64,000 nucleotides of DNA from Alteromonas hispanica (GCF_010500915.1 NZ_JAAAWP010000005.1:235704-299703); one strand, 5' to 3'. Shown: positions 1-10,068, counted from the stretch's first letter. Numbers and translations are program-made. Notes: generated by a model not told the origin, from the sequence alone.

Positions 1-1
1 G

Positions 2-829
2 AGTCACGTTATCAACTACGACATACCCTATGACAGTGAATCGTATGTTCACCGTATTGGTCGTACAGGCCGTGCCGGTCGTCAGGGTGATGCAATACTG
101 TTTATTTCTCACCGCGAAAAGCGTTTGTTATTCTCAATTGAGAAAACAACTAAGCAGCCTATTGAAGTGATGCCTATTCCTTCAATTAGCGAAATAAACC
201 AGACCCGTTTGACGCGCTTTAAGCAGTCGGTAATGGAAGCAACGCAAGACGATAGTATTGAATCTTTGATGCCAATTGTCGAAATGATCAAAGACGAGAA
301 TGAAGCTTCTCCAGAAGTACTTCTTGCAGCAATGATCAAAATTGCTCAAGGCGATGAGCCATTGATGCTTAAAGAAGGCGATCGTCCAGACCTTAACAGC
401 AAGCCGCCTCGCGATAGTCGTGAGCGCAATGAGCGTGGTGGCCGTGAGAGCAGAGATAGAAAGCCAAGAGCGCCTCGTGGCAATCGCAAGCCAGACGAAG
501 GTATGCAGCGTTTTCGCATTGAAGTTGGCCATGTGCACGGTGCTAAGCCGGGTAACATCGTTGGCGCCATTGCAAACGAAGCTAACATTAACTCGAAGAA
601 CATTGGTGCTATCGAGATTTATGATAACTTCAGCACGGTAGATTTGCCTGAGGGTATGCCGAAGGAAACTCACTCTACGCTTCAAGCAACTCGTGTTGCA
701 GGTCAGCGCTTAAATCTGCGTGAATGGTCGGATACACCACCACCAAAACGTGAAAATCGCGGTGAAAGACCAAATCGAGCACCTCGAGAAGATCGCGGTA
801 ATCGTGATAACCGTAAGCGTAAGAACTAA
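2..829 (+). CDS. deaD: DEAD-box ATP-dependent RNA helicase DeaD/CsdA, C-terminal part
   Basis: This is a 5'-truncated gene; the reading frame is open from the first bases of the window. DeaD unwinds RNA duplexes and assists ribosome assembly and mRNA decay, especially in the cold. The visible part starts in helicase domain 2 and contains motif VI ([10 protein letters not shown], about codons 17-26). A DbpA/CsdA-type RNA-binding fold follows ([20 protein letters not shown] onward). The tail is rich in Arg, Gly and Asn and ends in RKRKN, as expected of the disordered RNA-binding tail of this family. An internal ATG at 125 exists but motif VI lies upstream of it, so it is not the real start. The identity is firm; the N-terminal half lies outside the window. 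Confidence 0.95.
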   Translation, partial: SHVINYDIPYDSESYVHRIGRTGRAGRQGDAILFISHREKRLLFSIEKTTKQPIEVMPIPSISEINQTRLTRFKQSVMEATQDDSIESLMPIVEMIKDENEASPEVLLAAMIKIAQGDEPLMLKEGDRPDLNSKPPRDSRERNERGGRESRDRKPRAPRGNRKPDEGMQRFRIEVGHVHGAKPGNIVGAIANEANINSKNIGAIEIYDNFSTVDLPEGMPKETHSTLQATRVAGQRLNLREWSDTPPPKRENRGERPNRAPREDRGNRDNRKRKN

Positions 830-946
830 AAAACAACTGTAAACGCCTTTATATATCAATATGTAATATGAAGGCTGTTTTCGTTGTTTCTAAAAAAGAA
901 GAATTGGCGCAAAATAGCGTCAGTTCTTTTTTTTTATGTGCTCCCT

Positions 947-2332
947 ATGGATTACTTTCCCTTATTTTTAGACGCTCGCTCGCTTAACTGCCTTATTGTA
1001 GGTGCAGGTGAAGTGGGGGCTCGAAAGCTCGAGCTTATTATGAAGACCCCCGCCACCATTACCGTGGTGGCCCCTTGGGTGTGTGATACGGTAAAAGCGT
1101 TGGCGAAAAACGATAAAGTTACTCTTATCGAAAGAGAATTTATCGATAGCGATTTAGCACATAAAGACATGGTGTTTATTGCTACCGACAAACCTGAAGT
1201 TAACCAATATATTCACGATTTAGGCCGCGCCCAAAAAGTGTTGGTTAACGTTGTGGACAATACGCCGTTGTGCCAATTTATTACGCCTTCTATTGTCGAT
1301 CGTTCCCCTATTATTATTGCTATGAGCAGCGGTGGCGTGGCCCCTGTATTGCTCCGCTATTTACGTCAGAAGCTAGAAACCGTACTGCCTGCCAACCTCA
1401 GCAGGCTTGGCGCATTCTCTGAGAAGTTTAGAGATAAAGTAAAACAGGCACTCGACGGTGTGACTGCCAGACGCTACTTCTGGGAAGATGTACTCGACGG
1501 TGACATTGCTGAGATGGTTGAAAAAGGGCAAGACGAGAAAGCAGACAAAGCTTTCGACATAGCCCTCCAAGCGGCGGCAGAAAACAAAGAAGTCACAGGG
1601 CAAGTGTATCTTGTGGGTGCAGGTCCAGGCGATCCAGATCTACTCACCTTTCGCGCATTGCGCTTAATGCAAAAAGCCGACGTGGTTGTTTACGACCGCT
1701 TGGTCTCCCCTCAAATTTTAGAATTAGTGCGACGGGATGCCGAAAAGATTTATGTGGGTAAAGCCATGAGTAACCACACACTGCCTCAAGATGATATTAA
1801 TCAGCTCATGGTTGATGAAGCGAAAAAAGGAAATCGCGTTGTAAGGTTAAAAGGCGGAGACCCGTTTATTTTTGGACGAGGCGGCGAAGAAATTCAAACT
1901 CTTATTCAGCACGGTATTGAATTTCAGGTGGTACCTGGCATTACCGCCGCCAGTGGCGCATCAAGCTATGCGGGAATACCGCTTACTCACCGCGACCACG
2001 CTCAATCGGTAGTGTTTGCTACAGGTCACTTGCGAAACGGTACCATCGATTTAAATTGGTCCGCATTAGCGCACCAAAATCAAACGGCTGTTTTTTACAT
2101 GGGGCTTACTGGTCTGCCGGTAATCTGCGAAAAGCTCATTCAGCACGGCTTACCAGAAACTACACCCATTGCACTAGTACAGCAAGCTACCACAGATGCT
2201 CAGAGAGTACTTATCGGTACACTATCCGATATATGCGAGAAGCAAGAAAAGGCGCAGCTTAAGCCGCCCACCTTGGTGATAGTTGGTACCGTTGTTAGTT
2301 TGCATAATGAGTTAAACTGGTTTCAACAGTAG
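947..2332 (+). CDS. cysG: siroheme synthase CysG (trifunctional)
   Basis: CysG converts uroporphyrinogen III to siroheme, the cofactor of sulfite and nitrite reductases. The N-terminal half is the NAD-dependent precorrin-2 dehydrogenase/ferrochelatase with a GAGEVGARK dinucleotide-binding loop near residue 20 and the SSGGVAP segment near 127. The C-terminal half, from about residue 220 (VYLVGAGPGDPDLLTFRAL), is the SAM-dependent uroporphyrinogen methyltransferase with RLKGGDPFIFGRGGEE and PGITAASGASSYAGIPLTHR. The frame is open upstream to 884, but ATG 947 gives MDYFPLF, which matches the usual CysG N-terminus and gives 461 residues, close to the E. coli length. The upstream extension has no family support. 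Confidence 0.95.
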   Translation: MDYFPLFLDARSLNCLIVGAGEVGARKLELIMKTPATITVVAPWVCDTVKALAKNDKVTLIEREFIDSDLAHKDMVFIATDKPEVNQYIHDLGRAQKVLVNVVDNTPLCQFITPSIVDRSPIIIAMSSGGVAPVLLRYLRQKLETVLPANLSRLGAFSEKFRDKVKQALDGVTARRYFWEDVLDGDIAEMVEKGQDEKADKAFDIALQAAAENKEVTGQVYLVGAGPGDPDLLTFRALRLMQKADVVVYDRLVSPQILELVRRDAEKIYVGKAMSNHTLPQDDINQLMVDEAKKGNRVVRLKGGDPFIFGRGGEEIQTLIQHGIEFQVVPGITAASGASSYAGIPLTHRDHAQSVVFATGHLRNGTIDLNWSALAHQNQTAVFYMGLTGLPVICEKLIQHGLPETTPIALVQQATTDAQRVLIGTLSDICEKQEKAQLKPPTLVIVGTVVSLHNELNWFQQ

Positions 2333-2447
2333 CTAAGCTAAATTCTACCTTGAATATTTTTATACAAAGAACATACTCAAATGGCAGGGAAGAGAGCTTT
2401 CCCGCTCGCTAAATTGGCTTTGTATAGAAAAATGTTGGTAAACCACT

Positions 2448-3443
2448 ATGCGCGAACGCACCGCCGTTAAACTATTACGAGGGCTTGTGACATCATTGGC
2501 TGCATTGGTAATAGCAGTGGCAACAAGCTTGTGCATCAATGTTAAGGTTAGTGCAGAACAACTCAACTTTGCCACTTCCAATAACGGCGATAGCGTTACA
2601 TTCAACTACCAATGGACAGATAGCAAGCAAGTGGTTCATTCGGTGAGTTTTGAGTTGCCACGAGAGACAATTAAACAAAACCCCACGCTTCAACCGAATT
2701 ACAAACCTAAAATAGCCCAGCGCTATGTCATGGTGGCGCTATTAAAAGAATCTCAAAAGCTTAACCCTAAAGAGGCCAAAGTAAGTCTTAAACGTCAGCA
2801 GGACGGTATTGATATTAAGGTCACGTCACCAAGCGAGGAAAAGGCTGCCGAGGTGCTAGAGAACCTTCAAACTGTGCAGCAAACTGCATTTAACACCTAT
2901 TTAGATGAACATTACTACACTCGCTTCTCCACAATCTTTAATCAGCGCGCGGTAAAACCCGATCACCTTCGTTATATAAATGAGTCGGTTAAGCCTATGG
3001 TGCCAGTATCTCAGGCGTTTTATGAAAAATTAGCCCCTCAATCTAATTCGCGAGACTACTTTGCCCTGCTGCTAAGTTGGATCCAAAGTATCCCCTACAA
3101 TGCCATGGAAGACAGAGTTGCAAGCAACGGTTCCGGGTTTGTTCCGCCGATAGGTTTATTGCTTCAAAACAGTGGTGACTGCGATAGTAAAGCCGTTTTG
3201 GCATCTTCTATGGTGAGAGCGTTTTTACCAACCACAAATATGATCATTGTTTTCCTCCCCAATCACGCGCTTTTAGGCGTGGCTCTAACGCCTATGGTCG
3301 ACGATGAAACTATTGAGTTTGAAGGTAAGAAATACGTGCTTTACGACCCCACTGGCCCTGCGCAAATCCCCTTTGGTCAGGTATCAGAGAGTACAAAGCA
3401 ATTTATTGATACGGGAAGGTTTCAAATTGAGCTGGTAAAATAA
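2448..3443 (+). CDS. secreted transglutaminase-like (cysteine protease fold) protein
   Basis: The product is 331 residues and opens with a basic, hydrophobic signal peptide (residues 1 to about 36, cleavage probably after VSA). The C-terminal part looks like a transglutaminase/papain-like fold: a Cys in SGDCDSKAVLASSMVRAF near residue 243, a His in PNHALLGVAL near 273 and an Asp in YVLYDPTG near 300 form a plausible Cys-His-Asp triad in the right order. The middle section is rich in Lys and Glu and unremarkable. It stands alone between cysG and the convergent phoH-like gene. Exact substrate and role are unknown; periplasmic protein or peptide processing is possible. The fold call is from motif spacing only. 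Confidence 0.7.
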   Translation: MRERTAVKLLRGLVTSLAALVIAVATSLCINVKVSAEQLNFATSNNGDSVTFNYQWTDSKQVVHSVSFELPRETIKQNPTLQPNYKPKIAQRYVMVALLKESQKLNPKEAKVSLKRQQDGIDIKVTSPSEEKAAEVLENLQTVQQTAFNTYLDEHYYTRFSTIFNQRAVKPDHLRYINESVKPMVPVSQAFYEKLAPQSNSRDYFALLLSWIQSIPYNAMEDRVASNGSGFVPPIGLLLQNSGDCDSKAVLASSMVRAFLPTTNMIIVFLPNHALLGVALTPMVDDETIEFEGKKYVLYDPTGPAQIPFGQVSESTKQFIDTGRFQIELVK

Positions 3444-3453
3444 AGAAAGCCCG

Positions 3454-3480
3454 CAATGGTCACCTAAATAGCGACCATTG
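3454..3480. terminator. hairpin between convergent genes
   Basis: CAATGGTC and GACCATTG form a perfect 8-bp stem with an 11-nt loop between the transglutaminase-like gene and the convergent PhoH-like gene. No long T-run follows on the plus strand, so it may be a weak terminator or only an RNA 3'-end stabiliser. Confidence 0.35.
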
Positions 3481-3513
3481 AGGGAAATACTTAACGCTAT
3501 CGGTCGAGAGAAC

Positions 3514-4911
3514 TTATAAATTCTCCTCGGCGAAGCTTGCTAGACGACTTCTTACCACGCCATCTAAGTTGATAGTGGCACTGCCTGAGAAGTCTTTAAA
3601 CTTCTCAACCAAATACGTTAACCCCGAAGTAACGGCACTAAGATAGTTGCTGTCTATCTGCGCTAAGTTGCCCCCTACGATAAGTTTGGTACCTTCGCCA
3701 CAGCGGGTAATTATAGTTTTCAGCTGAGATGCCGTTAAGTTTTGCGATTCATCGAGAATAACGATGGCGTTTTGAATACTGCGACCACGCATAAAATTCA
3801 CCGATTTATACTGAATGTTCGCTTTTTCCATAATGTAATTCATCGACCCTTTGGTATTCTCATCATGTTTGTGGAGCACTTCCAAGGAATCAGTGATAGC
3901 CGCCAGCCAGGGCAGCATTTTTTCTTCCTCCGTACCGGGTAAAAAACCAATAGATTCCGCAATTTCTGGCGTGCTGCGGGTTACAATTATCTTGTCGTAC
4001 ATGTTGCGCTCTACCACCATTTCAAGAGCGGCAGCCAACGCTAACAGGGTTTTACCACTTCCAGCAGGGCCGGTAAGAATAACCATATCAATATGAGGGT
4101 CTAACAAGGCGTGTAATGCCATACCCTGACCGATATTTTTAGGAGTAATTCCCCACGCATGTCGGCTCATAAGTCGCTCGTAACCTAAATCGAGCACTTC
4201 TATATTGTCGCCAGATATCTCTTCAACAAGTCCGGCAAACTCTTTGCTGTCATCAAGCAAGAACTCATTAATGTAGGCCTCGGGCAGTATAGACTTGGGC
4301 ACCGTATGTATGGTGTCTCGGCCCTCTGTGCGGCTATCCACACTTTTCACATTATCCCAAAAGTTGCCCTCGAAGGTATGAAACCCTCGGGATAAATATT
4401 TAATATCGGTGATTAGCTGATCGGTACGGTAGTCTTCGACATGAGCAAGGCCAGCGCCCTTCGCTTTTAAACGCATATTCAAATCTTTTGTAACCAGCAC
4501 TACCTTTTGAGGAGCGAAGGTTTTTTGAATATGTAGCGCAACATTGATAATACGATTGTCGTTTTCATTGCTGGTAAAAACCTGCTGCGCTTCAACCATA
4601 TTTAAGTCAGCAAAAATAGATAACTTCCCAGAAGGGGCTGTATCTCCTGCGCCTAATCCTTCCATTGATACGCCTGCCAGCATCTCTTCTGGTGTGGCAT
4701 CGTGAAGAAGGTCTTCCATGGAGCGAATTGACACTCGAGCGTCGCGAGCAACGTCTTTTTTGCTGTCTTTAATATAATCGAGTTCCTCTAGCACCGTCAT
4801 TGGAATGACAACGTCGTGTTCTTTAAAAGAGAGAAAAGCATGAGGTTCGTGAAGCAAAATGTTGGTATCGAGGACGTATATTTTTGTATCGGTGGCGTTT
4901 TTTCTTGGCAT
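3514..4911 (-). CDS. PIN domain-PhoH family ATPase (PhoH2/YlaK type)
   Basis: This 465-residue protein fuses an N-terminal PIN ribonuclease domain (YVLDTNILLHEP near residue 12, with acidic residues continuing to about 150) to a C-terminal PhoH ATPase. The ATPase has Walker A GPAGSGKT at 281-288 and Walker B AIVILDESQN near 382-391. PIN-PhoH proteins (PhoH2) are known as ATP-dependent RNA helicase/ribonucleases. The gene stands alone, transcribed toward the transglutaminase-like gene, with a long upstream gap. It is distinct from the short ybeZ/PhoH proteins that lack the PIN domain. Annotation is secure at the domain level; its RNA targets are unknown. Confidence 0.9.
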   Translation of the reverse strand: MPRKNATDTKIYVLDTNILLHEPHAFLSFKEHDVVIPMTVLEELDYIKDSKKDVARDARVSIRSMEDLLHDATPEEMLAGVSMEGLGAGDTAPSGKLSIFADLNMVEAQQVFTSNENDNRIINVALHIQKTFAPQKVVLVTKDLNMRLKAKGAGLAHVEDYRTDQLITDIKYLSRGFHTFEGNFWDNVKSVDSRTEGRDTIHTVPKSILPEAYINEFLLDDSKEFAGLVEEISGDNIEVLDLGYERLMSRHAWGITPKNIGQGMALHALLDPHIDMVILTGPAGSGKTLLALAAALEMVVERNMYDKIIVTRSTPEIAESIGFLPGTEEEKMLPWLAAITDSLEVLHKHDENTKGSMNYIMEKANIQYKSVNFMRGRSIQNAIVILDESQNLTASQLKTIITRCGEGTKLIVGGNLAQIDSNYLSAVTSGLTYLVEKFKDFSGSATINLDGVVRSRLASFAEENL

Positions 4912-5403
4912 CCTTTACTCCGTAAAATATGGCCAAGCCAGCCAATGAAAACCATGGCCAGCAAGCTACAGTTCCACCACTAGAAGGATGTCGTTCGAAA
5001 CAGGACCATCCCCCTAATCGCGTCGACTGAGAAGCAGTCAAAAATAAACTGCCTCGCGCGTTTTAGCACGGCTAGAACAAAATCGTGCAAACGCTTAATT
5101 CCACCATAATCTAGAAATCGAGAATTCGCACTGTTTTTATATTTTTTTCTCCATTTAGTTTCGATATGAGCCCTTGTAAGAATTGGCGATATAGAAAAAT
5201 AAATGTGCATTTTTAATCTTTACAGTGCCGGTAAACGTTTCAACACACACGTAATTGAACAAAAAATTGGCTTACAGAAACTGTGCTGAACAAGCGTTAT
5301 AGCAAAAGCGCAGTGGGAAAACATCCAGATAAAAAACGAATAGCGTTAACTGGTGATAATCAGCCCGCCTCAGCCCGTAAGCAGGACAGGATGTGAACTT
5401 GAA
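4912..5403. other. intergenic region upstream of phoH-like gene and topoisomerase IB gene
   Basis: About 490 bp lie between the two divergent genes. Overlapping short frames on the minus strand lack family character and ribosome binding sites and are not called. Promoters for both flanking genes must lie here but I see no clear consensus. Nothing else was recognised. Confidence 0.6.
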
Positions 5404-6381
5404 ATGGAATTGATTTATGTTGACGATAACTTACCCGGCATTACTAGGAAGCGTAAAAACGATATGTGGCTTTATTTCGATCCGGTTGGCAACAGAATAA
5501 CAGATGACAAGATTATCCATCGATTAAACGCATTGGCGCTACCTCCCGCTTATAAAGACGCTTGGTTTTGCCCAGAGGAAAACGGCCACATTCTTGCCAC
5601 AGGCATCGACAGTAAAGGCCGTAAACAATACCGTTATCACCCAGAGTTTAGAGCACAACAAGAAGAGAAAAAATACGAGGCTTGCGCGGTATTTGGTAAT
5701 AAGCTTCCCTTGTTAAGAGCTCGCCTGATATCTGATCTGCAGGGAGATGAACTTACCGTTGAGCGCACAGTAGCGGCAATTGTCAGGCTCATGGACTTAG
5801 GTGCGCTTAGGGTTGGCAATGAACGCAATGTAAAACTCAATAAGAGTTTTGGCGCCACTACGTTGCGAAACCGTCACGCCAAGCTTACTGGTAAAAATAT
5901 CCAGCTTAGGTATCGTGCAAAATCGGGTAAGGAGCGAGAGGTAAATATAACGGATAGAGTGCTAAGCCAAGTGATTAAAGCGCTTCAAGACCTTCCCGGT
6001 CAGCACCTTTTCCAATACATCAGTAATGGCGAGCGAACCAATGTTTCCTCCAGTGAAGTGAATAACTATATTCAGCGCATTATGGGAGAAGAGTTTAGCG
6101 CCAAACACTTTAGAACGTGGCGAGCAAGCACAATTGCATTTGAGCAACTCGCGAAAGCTAGGGGAAACCTTACGTTAACGGCTATGCTCGATAGCGTCGC
6201 TAAGCAACTAGGCAACACGCCCTCTATCGCCCGTAAATCTTATGTTCACCCTGCGCTAATTGATTTATGTAAAAAAGATGAGGAAACTCAAAGGGCATGG
6301 CGACAGTCTCTCTCTTTACCTAGAAAAACGAAATACTTAAGCCGCTATGAACGCGGGCTTCTCGCATTTTTAAAAGAATGA
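5404..6381 (+). CDS. DNA topoisomerase IB (poxvirus-like, tyrosine type)
   Basis: This enzyme relaxes supercoiled DNA through a 3'-phosphotyrosyl intermediate. It opens with the conserved entry motif (YVDDNLPGITRKRK), followed by the N-terminal binding domain (GRKQYRYHPEFR). The catalytic core contains KSFGATTLRNRHAKL, KHFRTWRAST near residue 235 and the Tyr nucleophile in ARKSYVHPAL near residue 280. The 325 residues from ATG 5404 fit bacterial members. The frame also allows GTG 5353 (17 extra residues), but the ATG has an AGGACAGGA stretch upstream and the conserved domain begins immediately after it. Type IB enzymes are patchily distributed in bacteria, so lateral acquisition at some point is plausible. 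Confidence 0.88.
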   Translation: MELIYVDDNLPGITRKRKNDMWLYFDPVGNRITDDKIIHRLNALALPPAYKDAWFCPEENGHILATGIDSKGRKQYRYHPEFRAQQEEKKYEACAVFGNKLPLLRARLISDLQGDELTVERTVAAIVRLMDLGALRVGNERNVKLNKSFGATTLRNRHAKLTGKNIQLRYRAKSGKEREVNITDRVLSQVIKALQDLPGQHLFQYISNGERTNVSSSEVNNYIQRIMGEEFSAKHFRTWRASTIAFEQLAKARGNLTLTAMLDSVAKQLGNTPSIARKSYVHPALIDLCKKDEETQRAWRQSLSLPRKTKYLSRYERGLLAFLKE

Positions 6382-6453
6382 CTCAAAATTGCGCGATATT
6401 TTCTTCATTTACCGAAAATTTCGTGCAGCAGTGATCAACACACCCTAGTATTA

Positions 6454-6482
6454 ATGACTTATCACAACGCAATGCGTACAAT
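6454..6482 (+). promoter_or_regulatory. candidate sigma70 promoter of rapA
   Basis: ATGACT (-35) and TACAAT (-10) are separated by 17 bp and followed by a C-rich stretch, about 30 bp before the rapA start. The -35 is a partial match; the -10 is good. Confidence 0.5.
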
Positions 6483-6511
6483 ACCGCCCCCGCAAAAAAG
6501 GTTGGTGATTT

Positions 6512-9337
6512 ATGAGTTCAGACAGTCAATTTTCTATTGGTCAGCGTTGGTTAAGCAACACGGAAACCGAATTGGGATTAGGCGCCATTATTGGTGTTGA
6601 TTTTCGTTCAGTTGAAGTTTTGTACCCAGCAACTGGCGAAGCGCGCATGTATACCAAACAAGAAGCGCCTTTAACAAGACTCATATTTGATATTGGCGAT
6701 ACCGTTAAGAGCCAAGACGGCTGGGAAATGACAGTAACTGAAAAGGAAGAGAGCCAAGGGGTATTCATTTATCACGGCTTACGAGAAGACACCAAGGCTC
6801 AGTCTCGACTTCCTGAAACTATGCTCGACCATCATATTCGCCTTAACCAACCTGAAAAGCGCTTATTTAGTCAACAACTAGACCACCCCAAATGGTTTGA
6901 TTTACGAGAAAGCGCCTTACGCTATCAGTATGACTATCAGCGTTCGAATACAATTGGCGTAGCTGGCGCGCGTATTTCACTTATTCCACACCAATTACAT
7001 ATTGCTTCTGAAGTGGGTAGCCGTCATGCGCCGCGAGTGCTGCTTGCCGATGAGGTGGGGCTGGGTAAAACCATTGAAGCTGCGCTTATTATCCATCAGC
7101 AAATAAAAACTGGACGAGCATCTCGTATTCTAATTTTAGTGCCAGATTCGCTTATGCATCAGTGGCTAGTAGAAATGTTGCGCCGTGTTAACTTGGCGTT
7201 TGCTATCTTTGACGAAAGCCGCTGCGAAGCCTTAGATGAAGAAGGTATTAATCCCTTCGACAGTGAACAGCTAGTATTGTGTAGTATCGACTTCTTAAGC
7301 AAAAGTGAAAAACGTCAGCAGCAGGTTGAAGATGCGACTTGGGATTTGATGGTTGTAGATGAGGCGCATCACCTTTCATGGTCTCAAGAAGCACCGTCTC
7401 AAGAATATCTTTGCGTAGAAGCACTCGCTAATACGACACCAGGTGTATTGCTGCTTACGGCCACACCAGACCAATTAGGTCACGAAAGTCACTTTGCCAG
7501 ACTGCGTCTATTAGATCCTGCGCGCTTTCACAGTTATGAGAGCTTTTTAACTGAAGAGTCTCAATATAGCCAGCTTGCTGATGCAGTAGCTCCACTTCTT
7601 TCAGATGCCGAGCCAAATGAGAAACAGCGTACAACGCTATGCAATTTTGCGCCTGAGGTTATGGAGCATGCGGGTGACTTATCCACCTCACAAAACAGGC
7701 ACGCCTTACTGCACCAGCTTATCGACTGTCACGGTACAGGACGTATGCTGTTTAGAAACCGTAGAGCGAATATCGAAGGTTTTCCCGAGCGTAAACTTTC
7801 GGCGTACGAACTTGCCTTACCACAAGAATATGAAGCCGCCGTTGAAAGCGATGACTTGCTGGTAGCTCTTTATCCGGAGCGCACGCCTAGTGTAGTGAAC
7901 AGTTGGACCAAGCTAGACCCTCGCGTGAACTGGCTGATGGACTTCATGCAGGACATAAAACCAGAAAAGATATTGCTGATTTGCGCCAGCGCTCGCACCG
8001 CGCAAGAGCTAGGAGAAGTCATTCGCACGCAAACCGGCATACGACACAGTGTATTTCACGAAGGCATGAGTATTGTTGAGCGCGACAAAGCGGCGCACTA
8101 CTTTGCCGACGAGGAAGAAGGCGCACAAATTTTGCTGTGTAGTGAGATAGGCAGCGAAGGGCGTAATTTCCAATTTGCCCACCATCTTGTTTTGTTTGAC
8201 TTGCCTATTACACCAGACTTGCTTGAGCAGCGTATAGGTCGCTTAGATAGAATCGGACAAACTCACACAGTGAATATCCACGTGCCTTACCTGGCAAAAA
8301 GTGCTCAGCATGTGTTGCTAGATTGGTATCACGAAGGCTTAAACGCGTTTGAAAAAACCTGCCCCACAGGCTCTGGCGTGTTTGACGATGTAAAACCGTT
8401 ACTAATGAACGCATGTTTACACCCTAGCGACATGACGGTACGCGACGAACTCATTAATTTGAGCGTAACGCTAAACAGTCAACTTGTTGCTCAACTTGAA
8501 GCGGGCAGAGATAGGTTGCTAGAGCTTAATGCATCTGGTGAAGGCCGTGTCGAGCAGTTACTCGAAGATATTATTGCACTTGATAGCGACCAAGATTTAT
8601 CTCGATTCATGGGGCGTGTGTTCGACGCTATTGGCGTTCAGCAAGATGAAAAAGGCAACGACTGCTTTATTTTAATGCCAACGGAACAAATGGTGAGTCA
8701 GCTACCAGGCTTAGATCCTGAAGGCATGACAGTAACGTACAAGCGACGTGTGGCAACAACGTTGGAAAATGTCCAGTTTTTGAGCTGGGACCACCCGTTA
8801 GTTCATACCGCCATCGATGCCGTGCTTACTGACGTACACGGCAAAAGCAGCATGGCCTTTATTGCAGACCCTGAGCTTCCCAAAGGGGCATATTGGATAG
8901 AGGCATTGTTTGTTCTTCATGCTCAAGCGCCAAAAGCATTGCAGCTCGGTCGATTTTTACCGCAAACGCCGGTAAGAGTGTGCCTTGATGCACAAGGCAA
9001 TGCCGTAGATTTAACATTTGATGTTAAGCGTAAGGTCAATCGTAAGATTTCAGCTCAGCTGCTCAAGGCGCTACAACAACCTCTTAGCATTGCGATTGAG
9101 AAAACCCGCTCGCTAGCTCATCAGCAAGCTAACCAAAAATTACACGACGCGCTCAATACTATGCATACAACGCTCAATGATGAAATTCAGCGGTTAAAAG
9201 ACTTACAAAAGCGCAACCCGGCTGTACGCGACAGCGAAATTGAGTTTATTGAACAGCAAATGAACGCCCTTGATAAAGTGATACAGGGCGCAGATGTGCA
9301 GTTTGATGCTATTAGAATTATAGTGAATAACCCGTAA
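6512..9337 (+). CDS. rapA: RNA polymerase-associated Swi2/Snf2 ATPase RapA
   Basis: RapA (HepA) binds RNA polymerase and recycles stalled or post-termination complexes by ATP-driven translocation. The 941 residues show the N-terminal Tudor-like domains (residues 1 to about 110, beginning FSIGQRWLSNTETELGLG), Walker A LADEVGLGKTIEAA near 180, the DEAH box near 283 (VVDEAHHLSW), LLTATP, and helicase domain 2 with GSEGRNFQFA and RIGRLDRIGQ. A long C-terminal domain follows. Length is slightly below the E. coli protein (968). The stop overlaps the rluA start by one base, an arrangement that makes translational coupling likely. Confidence 0.95.
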   Translation: MSSDSQFSIGQRWLSNTETELGLGAIIGVDFRSVEVLYPATGEARMYTKQEAPLTRLIFDIGDTVKSQDGWEMTVTEKEESQGVFIYHGLREDTKAQSRLPETMLDHHIRLNQPEKRLFSQQLDHPKWFDLRESALRYQYDYQRSNTIGVAGARISLIPHQLHIASEVGSRHAPRVLLADEVGLGKTIEAALIIHQQIKTGRASRILILVPDSLMHQWLVEMLRRVNLAFAIFDESRCEALDEEGINPFDSEQLVLCSIDFLSKSEKRQQQVEDATWDLMVVDEAHHLSWSQEAPSQEYLCVEALANTTPGVLLLTATPDQLGHESHFARLRLLDPARFHSYESFLTEESQYSQLADAVAPLLSDAEPNEKQRTTLCNFAPEVMEHAGDLSTSQNRHALLHQLIDCHGTGRMLFRNRRANIEGFPERKLSAYELALPQEYEAAVESDDLLVALYPERTPSVVNSWTKLDPRVNWLMDFMQDIKPEKILLICASARTAQELGEVIRTQTGIRHSVFHEGMSIVERDKAAHYFADEEEGAQILLCSEIGSEGRNFQFAHHLVLFDLPITPDLLEQRIGRLDRIGQTHTVNIHVPYLAKSAQHVLLDWYHEGLNAFEKTCPTGSGVFDDVKPLLMNACLHPSDMTVRDELINLSVTLNSQLVAQLEAGRDRLLELNASGEGRVEQLLEDIIALDSDQDLSRFMGRVFDAIGVQQDEKGNDCFILMPTEQMVSQLPGLDPEGMTVTYKRRVATTLENVQFLSWDHPLVHTAIDAVLTDVHGKSSMAFIADPELPKGAYWIEALFVLHAQAPKALQLGRFLPQTPVRVCLDAQGNAVDLTFDVKRKVNRKISAQLLKALQQPLSIAIEKTRSLAHQQANQKLHDALNTMHTTLNDEIQRLKDLQKRNPAVRDSEIEFIEQQMNALDKVIQGADVQFDAIRIIVNNP

Positions 9338-10068
9338 TGGCCAATCCAGCGTTCGTCTATAACCCACCATATCACCCCTATCTCAATTTTTTATATAGAG
9401 ATGATTTTATGGTGGTGGCATTAAAACCCAGCGGATTACTGAGTGTACCCGGCAGGCTTGAAGCCCACAAAGACGCACTCATTACCCGCGTTAATAAAGT
9501 TCTGCCTACTGCGACTGTAGTGCATAGGCTCGACATGGCTACGTCGGGCATTATGGTTATGGCGCTCACAAAATTCAGCCATCGCGCTATTAGCAAGCAA
9601 TTTGAGCTAAGAGAAACGAAGAAGCGCTACTTTGCCCGGGTCTACGGGCACGTTGAAAAAGACAGTGGCGAAATAGATTTGCCTCTTATTGTTGATTACC
9701 CTAACAGACCCAAACAAAAGGTTGATCACGAGTACGGCAAACCTTCAGTAACTCACTATGATGTAATAACGCGCTCTACAGACAGCGAGAATCGCCCGTT
9801 TACGCTAGTGTCACTTCGCCCCATTACGGGTCGCTCTCATCAACTCAGGGTGCATATGCTATCTCTTGGCCATCCAATACTTGGAGACCGTCTTTATGCC
9901 CATGACAGGGCATTGTCGATGGCAAACCGTTTACAGCTGCATGCAGAAAGTTTAAGCCTGAAACACCCAAAGTCGAACAACTGGCTGAATTTTCAAAGCA
10001 CCATCCCATTTAGCGACTTTAAACCGACGCCGCTTACTACTTTTGCCTCGGTGCACCTCGCCAAATAA
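9337..10068 (+). CDS. rluA: dual-specificity rRNA/tRNA pseudouridine synthase RluA
   Basis: This is an RluA-family pseudouridine synthase. The catalytic Asp is D66 in HRLDMATSGI, with KKRYFARVYG and the substrate-binding segment RPITGRSHQLRVH downstream. The short length (243), lack of an S4 domain, and position just after rapA (as in many enterics and Alteromonadales) fit RluA, which modifies U746 of 23S rRNA and U32 of certain tRNAs. The start is the ATG overlapping the rapA stop (TAATG). Another RluA-family member cannot be fully excluded, but synteny favours this name. Confidence 0.88.
   Translation: MANPAFVYNPPYHPYLNFLYRDDFMVVALKPSGLLSVPGRLEAHKDALITRVNKVLPTATVVHRLDMATSGIMVMALTKFSHRAISKQFELRETKKRYFARVYGHVEKDSGEIDLPLIVDYPNRPKQKVDHEYGKPSVTHYDVITRSTDSENRPFTLVSLRPITGRSHQLRVHMLSLGHPILGDRLYAHDRALSMANRLQLHAESLSLKHPKSNNWLNFQSTIPFSDFKPTPLTTFASVHLAK

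Noticed and set aside
182..685. Long open frames on the minus strand opposite deaD
   Set aside because: They mirror the strongly biased coding frame of deaD and have no family features.
884..946. N-terminal extension of cysG
   Set aside because: The family N-terminus begins at ATG 947 and the extension has no homology character.
4823..5210. Two overlapping minus-strand frames upstream of the phoH-like gene
   Set aside because: No ribosome sites, no domain character and poor codon pattern.
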